From Streptomyces specialis (lineage in GTDB: Bacteria; Actinomycetota; Actinomycetes; Streptomycetales; Streptomycetaceae), in contig NZ_LN929895.1 of NCBI RefSeq assembly GCF_001493375.1, positions 330,126 through 394,125 of the forward strand: DNA of 64,000 nucleotides, in the 5' to 3' direction. Shown piece after piece: positions 35,560-45,251 of the stretch (within the stretch, counting starts at the first letter, position 1; each line of letters starts with the position of its first letter). The translations under genes were made by a program, and so were the position numbers. The notes under the pieces were generated by a model. That model was not told where the DNA came from, did not search any database, and saw only the letters and a list, made by a program, of their open reading frames with translations.

Positions 35560-35873
35560 TATGTCTAAGGGAGATGCGACGAGTTCCTGCACATCTACCA
35601 GCCGGACTTACCGTACGGCGAGGTGGACTCGGTCCAGCAGGACGAAGTGTTCGTGCGGACACCGCGGATGTTGCGCGCGCCGTGGGCTCGTCGATACTCG
35701 TCGATAACGGACGTCATCGACGGCACGTCCGAACTGCTCTCGTTCGCCAGGTTCTGGCACCGCCGCGACGTGACAGCCCCATCCTCGTGGTCGGTGGCGG
35801 TGACGGATGCCCGAGCGGATGAGCGGTACGACTTCGCGGGCCGGTTGACCGACTCCCTGGACCTGCCGGACCG
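35560..35873 (+). other. Partial open frame running into array A4
   Basis: One frame is open from the left with protein-like text (DEFLHIYQPDLPYGEVDSVQ) and continues into the last CRISPR repeat, where it ends. No start codon with a ribosome site is seen. Probably the tail of a decayed gene at the trailer end of A4. No degenerate repeats are found here. Confidence 0.3.
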
Positions 35874-37486
35874 GTTGCGAACCCACCTGGGCTGATGACG
35901 ACATGAGCACCGTCACCTACGTCGTCGGCCTGGTCCTCGGTTGCGAGCCCACCTGGGCCGATGACGACAAGCGGTCCACGGCGTGCGCGACCTCGGCGTG
36001 CGGGAAGCGTTGCGAGCCCACCTGGGCTGATGACGACCGGAACCTGACGCAGGGAGACCTGGCGGAGCTGCTCAAGTTGCGAGCCCACCTGGGCTGATGA
36101 CGACGGCCGGGCTGCCGCTGCTGCTGGCGGCGTCCGGCATCCGTTGCGAGCCCACCTGGGCTGATGACGACCGCCGCCCGCGACGAGAACGAGCGCCTCA
36201 CCCTCATGATGTTGCGAGCCCACCTGGGCTGATGACGACCCTTGGTCAGCTCCACGTGGCCTACGTGCCCGTACCGTTGCGAGCCCACCTGGGCTGATGA
36301 CGACCGCCATGGGCGAGATCATGCTCGTCGCCCCTGCGGCAGGTTGCGAGCCCACCTGGGCTGATGACGACCCTACCTCTCTCGGATTGAGCGGGGGCAG
36401 CGCAACCGTTGCGAGCCCACCTGGGCTGATGACGACGAGGAATCGCGGTGCACGTTCTCCCTCGCGCCGCTGTAGTTGCGAGCCCACCTGGGCTGATGAC
36501 GACACGGATCCCCTCCCCGGGACTCACACCTCGTGGCCACGTTGCGAGCCCACCTGGGCTGATGACGACGTGCACCTGTCGTCGTCCTACTACGCGCCAT
36601 ACGTGATGTTGCGAGCCCACCTGGGCTGATGACGACCCCCAATTGGGGAAGTCGAAGACGAGGTTGTGGACGCGTTGCGAGCCCACCTGGGCTGATGACG
36701 ACCCGGCTGCGCCACCGCGCCGAGGTCGCCCGGTTCTTGTTGCGAACCCACCTGGGCTGATGACGACCCCACACGTGGCCTTCGGGGTCGAGGACGTAGA
36801 GCCGTTGCGAACCCACCTGGGCTGATGACGACTCGGCCGTCGTCCATCCGGCGGTCGGCGTCGGCTCCAGTTGCGAACCCACCTGGGCTGATGACGACTT
36901 GGTGTTGGACCCGGGAGGGTCCTCACCTATCCGTTGCGAACCCACCTGGGCTGATGACGACTGCGGCCCCCAGGCGGCCATCAGCCGTCCAGGTGTTCTG
37001 GTTGCGAACCCACCTGGGCTGATGACGACTCGACGCCGCACCCGGCACCATCCGCAACACCCTCGGGTTGCGAACCCACCTGGGCTGATGACGACTCGTC
37101 CCCTCGGCGATGTCGTCCGGCTCACCCAGCGTTGCGAACCCACCTGGGCTGATGACGACGGCCGAACAGCGCGCTGCGGACGTGCTCGCCGGGGCGTTGC
37201 GAACCCACCTGGGCTGATGACGACCTGGGTCATCCCGCCAGGTGTGTACGGCAGGCCGACGTTGCGAACCCACCTGGGCTGATGACGACAGGAGAGGGAC
37301 GTGCCCGAGTCGTGCTCGTAGTGGTTGCGAACCCACCTGGGCTGATGACGACCGGGCCGCCCTCGGCCAGTGGGTCGCCGCCTTCGCCCAGGTTGCGAAC
37401 CCACCTGGGCTGATGACGACCGTCGTACCAGCGCAGCTCAACCCACGTGTCGGCCGTGTTGCGAACCCACCTGGGCTGATGACGAC
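35874..37486 (-). CRISPR. Array A4, type I-B, 25 repeats, read on the minus strand
   Basis: 25 repeats of 29 nt (first 35874-35902, last 37458-37486) with 24 spacers of 34-40 nt. On the minus strand the repeat starts GTCGTCATCAG, forms stem CCCA/TGGG and ends in the 8-nt handle TTCGCAAC. The 12 repeats nearest the right end have T as first handle base, the next 12 have C (CTCGCAAC), and the leftmost has T again. The minus-strand direction rests on a leader homologous to that of A5 at the right end. Confidence 0.95.
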
Positions 37487-37582
37487 CCCGATGGTAAAGG
37501 CGCTGGTAGGGACCACCGTCGGGGGGCCTCTCGGCGGCGAATCTGCAGCGTTCCTCCGATAGTGCAGCGGTGCAGGTCAGAG
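37487..37582 (-). promoter_or_regulatory. Leader of array A4
   Basis: Read on the minus strand, these 96 bp align with the 95 bp left of A5 (45157-45251). Shared blocks include CTCTGACCTGCAC at the far end, CTGCACTA, CGCTGCA and ACCAGCG, then TTTAC and TCGG directly at the repeat. This fixes the direction of both arrays. Confidence 0.8.
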
Positions 37583-37748
37583 GCTCGGACCGAGGTGACC
37601 ACAGCGTGGCTGTCAGTGGGCGCTGCTTAGCTTAGGGCTCGGTCGGACCGATAGTTGGGCACCTGGGCCTATACCATAGATTCTAGCCTTTTGTGGGCTT
37701 TGGTCAGAGATGACCTCTTCCTCTCTTTCGTTCCGCTAGGGTTCCTGG
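37583..37748. promoter_or_regulatory. Divergent region between A4 leader and cas6
   Basis: 166 bp, partly AT-rich (CTATACCATAGATTCTAG), which must hold the promoter of the I-B operon. I cannot fix -35 and -10 boxes with confidence. Confidence 0.35.
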
Positions 37749-38498
37749 GTGAGCGAGGACAGCTCGCTGTTGGTAACTGGCGCTGAGTCCTTCCGAGTTG
37801 GGGGTGCCGTGCGGGTCAGGGTGGACGTTGAGGCGGACGTGCCGAGTTTGCGGTGGGAGGACGTGCACGGGCCGGCGCGGGCGGTGGTGTACGGGTTGCT
37901 GGGAAGTGAGGACGCCGCTCTGGCCCGGGCGCTCCACGACGAAGGTTGGAATGGGCATCAACTGAGGCCGCTGGGACTGACTGCTCCGCAGTTTCGAGGG
38001 GCTCCGCGTAAGGGGGGCGCGTACACCACGTCACGAGACGGGTCCCTGTGGTTCGGTTCTCCGGTGCCACAGATCGCCGCCGTGCTGGTGAAGGCGCTAG
38101 CCTCCCGGTCCGAGATCCTGTGGGGGAAGGCCCGGCTTCGCGTGCGCGGGTTCATGCTGGACGTCGATACACCTGCCGGTGACGGGCCGGTTGAGTTGGC
38201 CACCGCCACGCCCGTCGTCGTGAAGTACCAGAGCCGCTATCTGCTGCCGGGGGATGAGCGTTACATCGAGTGCCTGCAGCACAATCTAGCGCACAAGGCT
38301 GACGTTCTCGGTCTTCCGGTGCCACGGGACTTGCGTGTGGTGGAAGCCGGGCCCCGGCGGCGGTTCACCGTCCGGGGTGCCCCGCGGATCGGTGCGCAGG
38401 TGCGTGTGTCGATGGAGTCCGACGACCGTTTCGTCCAGGCGCTGCGCTCCTGGGGGCTGGGGCTCGACACGATCCAGGGCTTTGGATGGATTCGATGA
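37749..38498 (+). CDS. cas6: Cas6, crRNA endoribonuclease of the type I-B system
   Basis: 249 residues from GTG 37749. A ferredoxin-like RAMP with VRVRVDVEAD at the N terminus, TTSRDGSLWFGSPVPQIAAV in the middle and the glycine-rich C-terminal motif GLGLDTIQGFGWI, the mark of Cas6. It should cut both A4 and A5 transcripts at the base of the four-base-pair hairpin, leaving TTCGCAAC or TTCGGAAC. It is the first gene of the I-B operon and overlaps cas8 by 13 bp. Confidence 0.85.
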   Translation: MSEDSSLLVTGAESFRVGGAVRVRVDVEADVPSLRWEDVHGPARAVVYGLLGSEDAALARALHDEGWNGHQLRPLGLTAPQFRGAPRKGGAYTTSRDGSLWFGSPVPQIAAVLVKALASRSEILWGKARLRVRGFMLDVDTPAGDGPVELATATPVVVKYQSRYLLPGDERYIECLQHNLAHKADVLGLPVPRDLRVVEAGPRRRFTVRGAPRIGAQVRVSMESDDRFVQALRSWGLGLDTIQGFGWIR

Positions 38499-39922
38499 AC
38501 GCGCCGACCGTCACGGCAGCGGCGCTGGCTCTCACGAGTCACCCCTTGCAGCGCGCGGGCGCGTGGGCCGCCGCGGTGCTGGCGGAGCGCCCGACCCCGC
38601 GGGCGGTGACCGAGCAAGACCTGGACAGGGTCGTGGCCCGTTTGGTCGAGGACGTGTGCTCCGCCGCCACCGCGGGCAAGAGCGAGCCGGCCTACGACTG
38701 GTGGAAGGTCCTGTTCGCGCTCTATCCGAACTCGAAAGCGACGCATAGCAAACGGCCCTCCGACCGCGAGTTGTTGCGGGCGGGGATCGCCGAGTTGTTC
38801 GTGCCCGACGTGGCACAGTCCGCGAAGTACCCGTGTGTGTTCTGCGGGAACCCGGCCTCGGCGGTCTGGACGAAGGCGAATCTGCCGATGTTCGATACGA
38901 ACAAGGCACTCAACACGTTGCCGCCTGCCGTTCCGGGCTGGCCGGTATGCCGTGGGTGCCGGATCGCGGCTTGGGCACTGCCGTACGGGGCATGGGTGAC
39001 CGCGGGCTCGGCCACCGTTTTGTCGTGCGAGAGCGAGTCGGCTGAACGCCGGTTCGCGGAGCGCAACGTGCTGCGGGCTCGGCGCGTGATGCAACTGGGG
39101 TTCACCAGTCTCAAGGCGGGGGCTCGCCCCGAGCTGGTGGCATTGCACGCGCTGAAGTCCGTGGGCGCGGAGCTTTCCGCGACGACGCTGTGGAGCTTCA
39201 AGAACGACAATCAGGAGCCCTGGCTGCGCGTCACCCGCACCCGTCGCGCGGTGCCCCGGTTTCTCGCTGTTGTGCAAGGCAATGTGCCCTTGCGCAGGGG
39301 CTGGCGGCTGCTCGAGTCGGCTCTGACCCGCCGGGACGCGAAGGGCGCGGTGGTCATCAGTGGGCCGGCCGAAGCCGCGCGGCTGCTCTTCGAGGCGGAG
39401 GACGGTCGCAGCCGCTCCTTTCCCTTCCAGCTCCACCGTGTGCTGCACGATTCCGGTCGTCATTGGAGCCCTCAAGCACAGGCGGACCTGACGCGCCTCG
39501 CCTTCACCTACGCCAAGGAGGTCTTGGACATGGAACCCGATTTGAAGCCCGTGGCGACCTTGATCGCCGACTGGATCCAGTTCGGGAGCGGCAGTCCGCG
39601 AGGCCGTCTTGCGGAATACCGGAACGTCGCGCTGAGCGGCTACAAGCTGGGTGCCCTGCTGACGGATGCCAACTTCCGCCTGATGCTCGACGGGCGCGAG
39701 GCGGCCGTTGGCCCGGAGGACTGGAAGCCGTTGATCCGGCAGCGGCCAGGGTCCTGGGAGCAGCGGATGCTGCTGAGTGCCAGTGTGCTGCAACTCCTCC
39801 GGGAGCGCGGTATCGCTGTGGCCGACAGACCCGCGGACCCGGAGGAAGAGGCGCGGGTGGAACGGTTGCTGGAGCGGCCGTTGCTCGATGACGAGATCGA
39901 CGACGAGATGGAGCCTGCGTAA
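38486..39922 (+). CDS. cas8b: Cas8b/Cst1-like large subunit of the I-B effector
   Basis: 478 residues from ATG 38486 (or the ATG 4 codons on). A zinc-finger pair CVFCGNPAS and CRGCRIAAW near residues 115-160 is typical of Cst1/Cas8 proteins, and the size fits. It lies between cas6 and cas7 as in the Tneap-type I-B operon. It should carry PAM recognition; the C-terminal helices may act as the small subunit, for which there is no separate gene. Confidence 0.85.
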   Translation: MDSMNAPTVTAAALALTSHPLQRAGAWAAAVLAERPTPRAVTEQDLDRVVARLVEDVCSAATAGKSEPAYDWWKVLFALYPNSKATHSKRPSDRELLRAGIAELFVPDVAQSAKYPCVFCGNPASAVWTKANLPMFDTNKALNTLPPAVPGWPVCRGCRIAAWALPYGAWVTAGSATVLSCESESAERRFAERNVLRARRVMQLGFTSLKAGARPELVALHALKSVGAELSATTLWSFKNDNQEPWLRVTRTRRAVPRFLAVVQGNVPLRRGWRLLESALTRRDAKGAVVISGPAEAARLLFEAEDGRSRSFPFQLHRVLHDSGRHWSPQAQADLTRLAFTYAKEVLDMEPDLKPVATLIADWIQFGSGSPRGRLAEYRNVALSGYKLGALLTDANFRLMLDGREAAVGPEDWKPLIRQRPGSWEQRMLLSASVLQLLRERGIAVADRPADPEEEARVERLLERPLLDDEIDDEMEPA

Positions 39923-40983
39923 TGGCGTACCTGGCAGGAAAGATGGTGCTCTCGGTGCAGGCGAGCGCGCCGAACAACGGCAAGGGCGAGGCGACGACAG
40001 GCCGGGTGAAACTCGCCCGCATCCGCGGCGGGTCTTACCCCTACGTCTCAGCTCAGGCTGTGCGGCGCTGGGTGCGCGAGAGCATGGTGGAACTCGGTGC
40101 TGTGCCCTCGCCGGTCACCCGGGTGGGCAAGTCGCAGAACAAGGCCCAGAAAGCCAATACCGCCGCGGACCCCGTCCGTTACGCGGACGATGACCTGTTC
40201 GGCTACATGAAGGCTGGTGCCAGCAAGGACGGGGAGGCCACGACCCTGCGGGACAGCCCGTTCATGCTCGGGACCTTGATGTCGGTCGAACCCGCCCGTC
40301 CGACCGAGGACTTCGGTGTCATGGCACGCGGGGTGACCGAACCGGTGCTGCACGGGCATGAGTTCTACACCGCGGACCTGGCGGCGCCGTTCCTGCTGGA
40401 CGTGCCCAGGATCGGGACGTTCACCCTGCCCGACAGCAGCGGAGTGGGCCGGTCGAACTACCTCAGCGTGGAGCAGGCACTCCAGGTGGCCGAGGCGGCG
40501 GCGGCCGGGGCGACGACGACCAAGTTCCGTGATCAGCCCGCGGTGCGGCTGCCCATCGAGGAGCGCCGCTCGCGGATGGCGATGCTGCTGGAGGCCCTTG
40601 CGCAACTGAGCGGCGGTGCGAAGCAGGCACTGCACTACGGTGACCGGGTTCCTGATCTGATCGTTCTGGTGCCGTTCAAGGGCGGGGTCAACCCCCTGGC
40701 CCACTGCGTCGACGGCGAGCCGGGCGTCGGTCTGCGGGTTCGCGGCGAGGTTCTGCGCCAAGAACTTGAAGCGTGGCAGGGCGAGTGGGAGCCGCCCGTG
40801 CGGATCGGGTGGCGCCCCGGATTCCGCGACGAACTGCGCGAGAGTTTCGAGAAGGAATGCGCCCAGGAACTGGCGGACGGCACGATCCTCGTCGACCACC
40901 CTCGCACCATTCTGCGGGGGCTGGCGGCCGAGATCTGCGAGGGCGGGCTGGACTCCTGGTTCGACGACCCCATTCGCCGGTGA
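39922..40983 (+). CDS. cas7: Cas7 (Cst2/DevR type), crRNA backbone subunit
   Basis: 353 residues. LAGKMVLSVQASAPNNGKGE at the N terminus, GSYPYVSAQAVRRWVRESM, and TLRDSPFMLGTLMSVEPARP resemble the Cst2/DevR Cas7 family. It overlaps the stop of cas8 by one base (TAATG) and the start of cas5 by one base (TGATG). Confidence 0.9.
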   Translation: MAYLAGKMVLSVQASAPNNGKGEATTGRVKLARIRGGSYPYVSAQAVRRWVRESMVELGAVPSPVTRVGKSQNKAQKANTAADPVRYADDDLFGYMKAGASKDGEATTLRDSPFMLGTLMSVEPARPTEDFGVMARGVTEPVLHGHEFYTADLAAPFLLDVPRIGTFTLPDSSGVGRSNYLSVEQALQVAEAAAAGATTTKFRDQPAVRLPIEERRSRMAMLLEALAQLSGGAKQALHYGDRVPDLIVLVPFKGGVNPLAHCVDGEPGVGLRVRGEVLRQELEAWQGEWEPPVRIGWRPGFRDELRESFEKECAQELADGTILVDHPRTILRGLAAEICEGGLDSWFDDPIRR

Positions 40984-41708
40984 TGCCGGCGAACTCCGGA
41001 ACGCTGGTGACCTGGAGGGCCGAGTTCTTCGCCCAGGTGGCTTCCTTCCGCGACCCTCTGTTCCCGGGACTGACCCGTGGCCTGCCGCTGCCTCCACCAT
41101 CGACGGTCCGCGGACTGCTGGCAGCGGCCACCGGCGAGACCGCCGAACCGCTGCCGTTCGGGATGGCGGCGTGGGCCCAAGGCTCCGGCGTGGACACCGA
41201 GAAGTACCATCCCATCGCCGCCGACGGCTCCAACCCGGCGGTCGCCGGACGGGTGCGCGCGGGCAAGGGCGGCATGACCGTCCGCGACCGGGCCTTCCTC
41301 ACGGGCGTTCACCTCGTAGTCTGGCTGCCCGGCCAGGACGGGGAACGCGTCGCCGCCGCGCTACGCCGACCGCGCTGGCCGCTGCGCCTCGGTAGGTCCC
41401 AGGACCTCGTCCACCCCGGCCCAGTGCGGCAGGTCACGCTGGTGCCGGCCACCGAGGCAAACGTCGGCCATGCTCTCGCCCCCCTGGGCGGACACGACAT
41501 CGGGTGGGCGCACGTGCACCGAATGGCGGCCAGCGTCTCCGCTGATCGTCTGGCGACTACCTGGGCCGACTACCTCTGGTGCGACGTCCCGGCCGGTCGT
41601 ACCCCGGTCTCGGGCGCCTACCGGGAAGTGAGGGAGCACGACGGCCGGGCGTCGGACGTACAAGTGCCAGAAGATGAGGGCCAAGCGGTATGGCTGTTGA
41701 CTCCGTGA
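40983..41708 (+). CDS. cas5: Cas5 (Cst/I-B type)
   Basis: 241 residues from ATG 40983; the frame is open further upstream inside cas7, but the overlapping ATG fits the tight operon. VTWRAEFFAQVASFRDPLF and the loop LPLPPPSTVRGLLAAATG are the Cas5 signature (RAMP fold with Gly-rich turn). It caps the crRNA 5' handle. It overlaps cas3 by 19 bp. Confidence 0.88.
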   Translation: MPANSGTLVTWRAEFFAQVASFRDPLFPGLTRGLPLPPPSTVRGLLAAATGETAEPLPFGMAAWAQGSGVDTEKYHPIAADGSNPAVAGRVRAGKGGMTVRDRAFLTGVHLVVWLPGQDGERVAAALRRPRWPLRLGRSQDLVHPGPVRQVTLVPATEANVGHALAPLGGHDIGWAHVHRMAASVSADRLATTWADYLWCDVPAGRTPVSGAYREVREHDGRASDVQVPEDEGQAVWLLTP

Positions 41709-44101
41709 CTCCCAAGGCTCAGGCACGGACCCTGGCCGATGTCCGCGCCAAGTCCCGGCCGCACGCCGATCCCGAACGTCTGACCACGCACTCCCGCATC
41801 GTCCACGACACGGTGGATCAGATCGAAGCGCGCGTGGCGAACGCCGGGATCCTGGCCTGCGAACCCGCCTTCTGGAGCCGCGTGCGCCGGGCCGCCGTGC
41901 TCCACGACGCAGGAAAGATCGCCAGAGGGTTCCAGCGTCAACTGCCCCCGGGCGCGCCACCCTGGGGGGAGCGGCATGAGGTGCTCTCCCTGGCGTATGT
42001 CGATCTGTTGGCCGAGGCCGCGGGCTGGAGCGACGCGGACTTGCTCATGGTCGGCACCCTTGTGGCGACCCATCACCGGGCTCTGCATACTTCGTCCTCA
42101 GGCGCCGGGGGCGGCAAACAGCCACTCGCGGAGATGTACAGCGCTCACACGCAGTGGAACGAGGCCTTCACTCTCACCCCGACTCCCGACGGCCCGCTGG
42201 TGCAGGTCCCGCGGGGACTCCATCGCGAACTGCTGGCCTGGCTCGCGGGGGTGTTCGCCACCGATCCTCCGGCCCAGACCGCCGGCAGTCCCACGCTGGC
42301 CGACCGCGCCCGGCACCTCTTCGAGCTTCTCCTGCGGACGTGGCAGCAGCCGGTCAAGCCCGACCGCGGGCTCCTTGCCGTCCTCGCCCAGGGCGCGCTG
42401 ACCCTCGCTGACCGGGCGGGGTCGGCCCATGTGCCCTTGCAGACCCATATGCCGCTCGACCCCGACTACTTCCACCGGCTGCCCCACGAGCCGTACCCGC
42501 ATCAGCGGCAGGCCGCCGACACGGACGGCCACCTGATCCTCATCGCACCCACCGGCAGCGGCAAGACCGAAAGCGGTCTGGCCTGGGCCGCACGGCAGAT
42601 GGCGACGATGCCGGGCCTGCCCCGTGTGGTGTGGACGCTGCCCTACCGGGCATCGCTCAACGCGGCGCGCCTGCGGCTTCAACGCGACCTGGTCGCCGCC
42701 CCCGGAGAGAAGAAGGCCGACATCGGGCTCCTGCACGGCACCGTCGCCCACACCTTGCTCATGCAAGCGATGGAGGACGACTGCGGTGAACAGTGTGCCG
42801 TGCCGACAGCCGCAGACGCCCGAGAAGCGCGCGTTCGTACCAGCGCCATGCGGCTGTTCACCCAGCGCCTCCGCGTAGCGACGCCCCACCAGCTCCTGCG
42901 CGGCGCGATCGCGGGTCCGTCCTACTCCTCAGTCCTGCTGGAACAGGCCAACTCGCTGTTCGTCCTGGACGAACTCCACGCCTACGAACCCGAGACATTC
43001 GGCCGCCTGTGCGCTGCTATGGCCTTGTGGGAGCGTCTCGGCAGCCGGGTCGCCGTCCTGTCCGCGACACTCGCCCCGCCGATGACGAAACTCATCGATG
43101 AGAGCCTCGCCCATCCCGTCACCTGCCACCGCGCCCCGCCGGGCACCAGCCCCGTCCGGCACCGCCTCGTTCTCGATCACCACACACTCCGAGATGCCGA
43201 GAGCATCACGCGGTTGCGTGAATGGCTCGCCGAGGACCACAGCGTTCTGGTCGTCGTCAACACGGTCGCCAACGCACAACATCTCTTCGCTGAGCTGGCG
43301 GACGACGCCCGAGCAGCCCGGCCCGGTGACCCGGACGCTGCCCTGCTGCTGCACTCCCGGTTCAAGAACCGCGACCGCAATGTGATCGAGAGACGCCTGC
43401 TCGCGAGACACCCGGAACGTCGTGCGAACGAGACGCGCCGACGCGGCGGGCTCGTCGTGGCCACCCAGACCGTCGAGGTGTCCCTCCAACTCGACTTCGA
43501 CCGGGGCGTGGTGGAATGCGCCCCCATCGAGGCGGTGGCCCAACGCGCCGGACGTGTCAACCGCCGTGGCCGGCACCCCGACGGACCCGCCGAGTTCCGC
43601 GTTCATCGCGCGACCGGCCACCTTCCCTACGAGGAGAGGGCCATGGAGACGGCCTGGACCGCTCTGACCGATCTCGTCGCGGAAGGCATCGACACCCTGA
43701 GAGAACAAGACATTGACCGCCTCCTCACCGCCGCCTACGACACCAAGTGGGGCGAGGAATGGGAGAAGAATGCCCGCCGTGCCCGCGACGAGTTCACCGC
43801 CGGCTTCCTCACCTTCACCGACCCCTTCCACGACAGGACGGAGTTCGCCCACAAACTCAGCGAGCAATTCAACAGCGTGGACGTCCTACTGCACGAGGAC
43901 ATCAATGAATATCGCGCCCTGACCACCGGCCGAAACGGCGACCCCTTGCTCGCCGCCGGCCTGCTCATCCCCCTGCGCTACCACCAACTCAGCACCTACG
44001 ACGCCCGGTACGATCGCACGCTGAACGTGCACGTGATCGAGGGCGAATACGAGGAAACCACCGGCCTGAAGCCTCCACAAGAAGGGGAAACCATCTTGTA
44101 G
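41690..44101 (+). CDS. cas3: Cas3, HD nuclease-helicase of the type I-B system
   Basis: 803 residues from ATG 41690. HD domain first: THSRIVHDTVDQ, AVLHDAGKIARGF near residue 72, and TLVATHHRAL. Helicase: Walker A IAPTGSGKTESGLAWA near 286, DEAD-like box FVLDELHAYEP near 425, SAT motif VLSATLAPP, and motif VI AQRAGRVNRRGRHPDG. Shorter than the I-E Cas3 at 20795 and not closely similar. Last gene of the I-B effector operon; the adaptation genes lie separately at 48.4-50.1 kb. 44102-44289 after it has no clear gene. Confidence 0.95.
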   Translation: MAVDSVTPKAQARTLADVRAKSRPHADPERLTTHSRIVHDTVDQIEARVANAGILACEPAFWSRVRRAAVLHDAGKIARGFQRQLPPGAPPWGERHEVLSLAYVDLLAEAAGWSDADLLMVGTLVATHHRALHTSSSGAGGGKQPLAEMYSAHTQWNEAFTLTPTPDGPLVQVPRGLHRELLAWLAGVFATDPPAQTAGSPTLADRARHLFELLLRTWQQPVKPDRGLLAVLAQGALTLADRAGSAHVPLQTHMPLDPDYFHRLPHEPYPHQRQAADTDGHLILIAPTGSGKTESGLAWAARQMATMPGLPRVVWTLPYRASLNAARLRLQRDLVAAPGEKKADIGLLHGTVAHTLLMQAMEDDCGEQCAVPTAADAREARVRTSAMRLFTQRLRVATPHQLLRGAIAGPSYSSVLLEQANSLFVLDELHAYEPETFGRLCAAMALWERLGSRVAVLSATLAPPMTKLIDESLAHPVTCHRAPPGTSPVRHRLVLDHHTLRDAESITRLREWLAEDHSVLVVVNTVANAQHLFAELADDARAARPGDPDAALLLHSRFKNRDRNVIERRLLARHPERRANETRRRGGLVVATQTVEVSLQLDFDRGVVECAPIEAVAQRAGRVNRRGRHPDGPAEFRVHRATGHLPYEERAMETAWTALTDLVAEGIDTLREQDIDRLLTAAYDTKWGEEWEKNARRARDEFTAGFLTFTDPFHDRTEFAHKLSEQFNSVDVLLHEDINEYRALTTGRNGDPLLAAGLLIPLRYHQLSTYDARYDRTLNVHVIEGEYEETTGLKPPQEGETIL

Positions 44102-44292
44102 CGGCTCCCCGTACGACTCAGCCGGGCAGCGATCACCTGCCTACGCACTTGCTGGGGGAAGAGGTACTGCCGTCCCACGCTGTATCGGGGAGTCCCGGAC
44201 GAGGTCCCGCTGGCTGCCATGGAAGCCGGTCCGTATGCTGACAGACGCCTCGCTGCCTCAAGACAGCCGGACCTGTGAACGCCCGGAGCTTA

Positions 44293-45150
44293 GACGTCGT
44301 TTCGTTTGGTGGGATGGGTCGTTGTGCTGGGCATGGCGAGGCTTGTCGAGCGGCTGGTGCCGGATGAGTTGTGGGAGTTGTTCCGTCGGGTAGTACCCGA
44401 GACGGTGGTGATACGCCCGCAAGGAGGCGGACGTCGGCGCGCCGGGGACCGTGAGTGTCTGGCCGCGATCGTGTTCGTGGCGACGTCGGGCTGCACGTGG
44501 CGGCAGGTCCCGCCGGTGTTCGGGCCGGCATGGCCGACCGTCTACCGTCGCTTCGCGCGCTGGAGCGCGGACCGGGTCTGGGCCCGCCTGCACCGGATCG
44601 TCCTGGACGAGCTCGGCTCCCGCGGTGAGCTGGACTGGTCGCGCTTCGCCATCGACTCGGTGAGCGTCAGGGCCCTCAAAGGGGGCCCCTGACCGGACCG
44701 AATCCGACCGACCGTGGCAAGAACGGATCGAAAATCCACCTCGTCACCGACCGGTCGGGCCTGCCGGTCGCGGTCGGTATTTCCGCGGCCAACACGCACG
44801 ACAGCCTCGCCCTGCGGCCGCTCGTCGCGTCGATACCGCCGGTCCGCAGCCGGCGCGGGCCACGCAGACGCCGACCGGGCAAACTGCATGCGGACAAGGG
44901 CTACGACTACCCCCACCTGCGCCGATGGCTGCGCGAACGAGGTATCACACCCCGTATCGCGCGTCGCGGCAAAGAGACCTCACGGCGCTTGGGCCGCCAC
45001 CGCTGGGTGATAGAGCGCACGATGTCCTGGCTCGCCGGCTGCCGTCGGCTCCACCGCCGCTACGAACGCAAAGCGGAACACTTCCTTGCCTTCACCGCAC
45101 TCGCCACCACACTGATCAACTACCGCCGACTCACCAAGTGAAACGACGTC
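44293..45150 (+). mobile_element. IS5-family insertion sequence
   Basis: An 858-bp element with inverted ends GACGTCGTTTC and GAAACGACGTC (imperfect similarity over about 20 bp) and a direct TTA target duplication at 44290-44292 and 45151-45153. The right end is 6 bp from the conserved leader of array A5, so the element separates that leader from the cas3 gene. It looks intact. Confidence 0.9.
44333..45141 (+). CDS. IS5-family DDE transposase made by -1 frameshift
   Basis: The first frame (to 44692) encodes the DUF4096-type N-terminal domain (ARLVERLVPDELWELFRRVV) and the first catalytic Asp in DWSRFAIDSVSVRA. The second frame (to 45141) supplies the rest: GKNGSKIHLVTDRSGLPVAV, LHADKGYDYPHLR (Asp) and HRWVIERTMSWL (Glu). 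The frames join by a -1 shift at AAAGGGGG (44678-44685), the known mode in IS427-type elements. The start ATG 44333 is chosen; GTG 44306 is possible. Confidence 0.88.
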
Positions 45151-45156
45151 TTAGCG

Positions 45157-45251
45157 CTCTGACCTGCACTCCTGCACTACCGCCGAGTCGCTGCAAATCC
45201 TGTCCCTCGCAAGCCGGCAGGACCCAGGCTGACCAGCGATTTTACTCTCGG
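45157..45251 (+). promoter_or_regulatory. Leader of array A5
   Basis: 95 bp homologous to the leader of A4 (minus strand 37582-37487), beginning CTCTGACCTGCAC and ending ACCAGCG, TTTAC, TCGG at the repeat. The last 20 positions match at 16. The insertion sequence ends 6 bp upstream of the conserved part. Confidence 0.8.

Noticed and set aside
35800..35840. Degenerate repeat left of array A4
   Set aside because: GATGAGCGGTACGAC resembles the repeat end only weakly and the rest does not fit.
35874..37486. Reading array A4 on the plus strand (GTTGCGA...ATGACGAC)
   Set aside because: The homologous leader lies at its right end and the minus-strand reading gives a proper hairpin plus 8-nt handle like that of A5.
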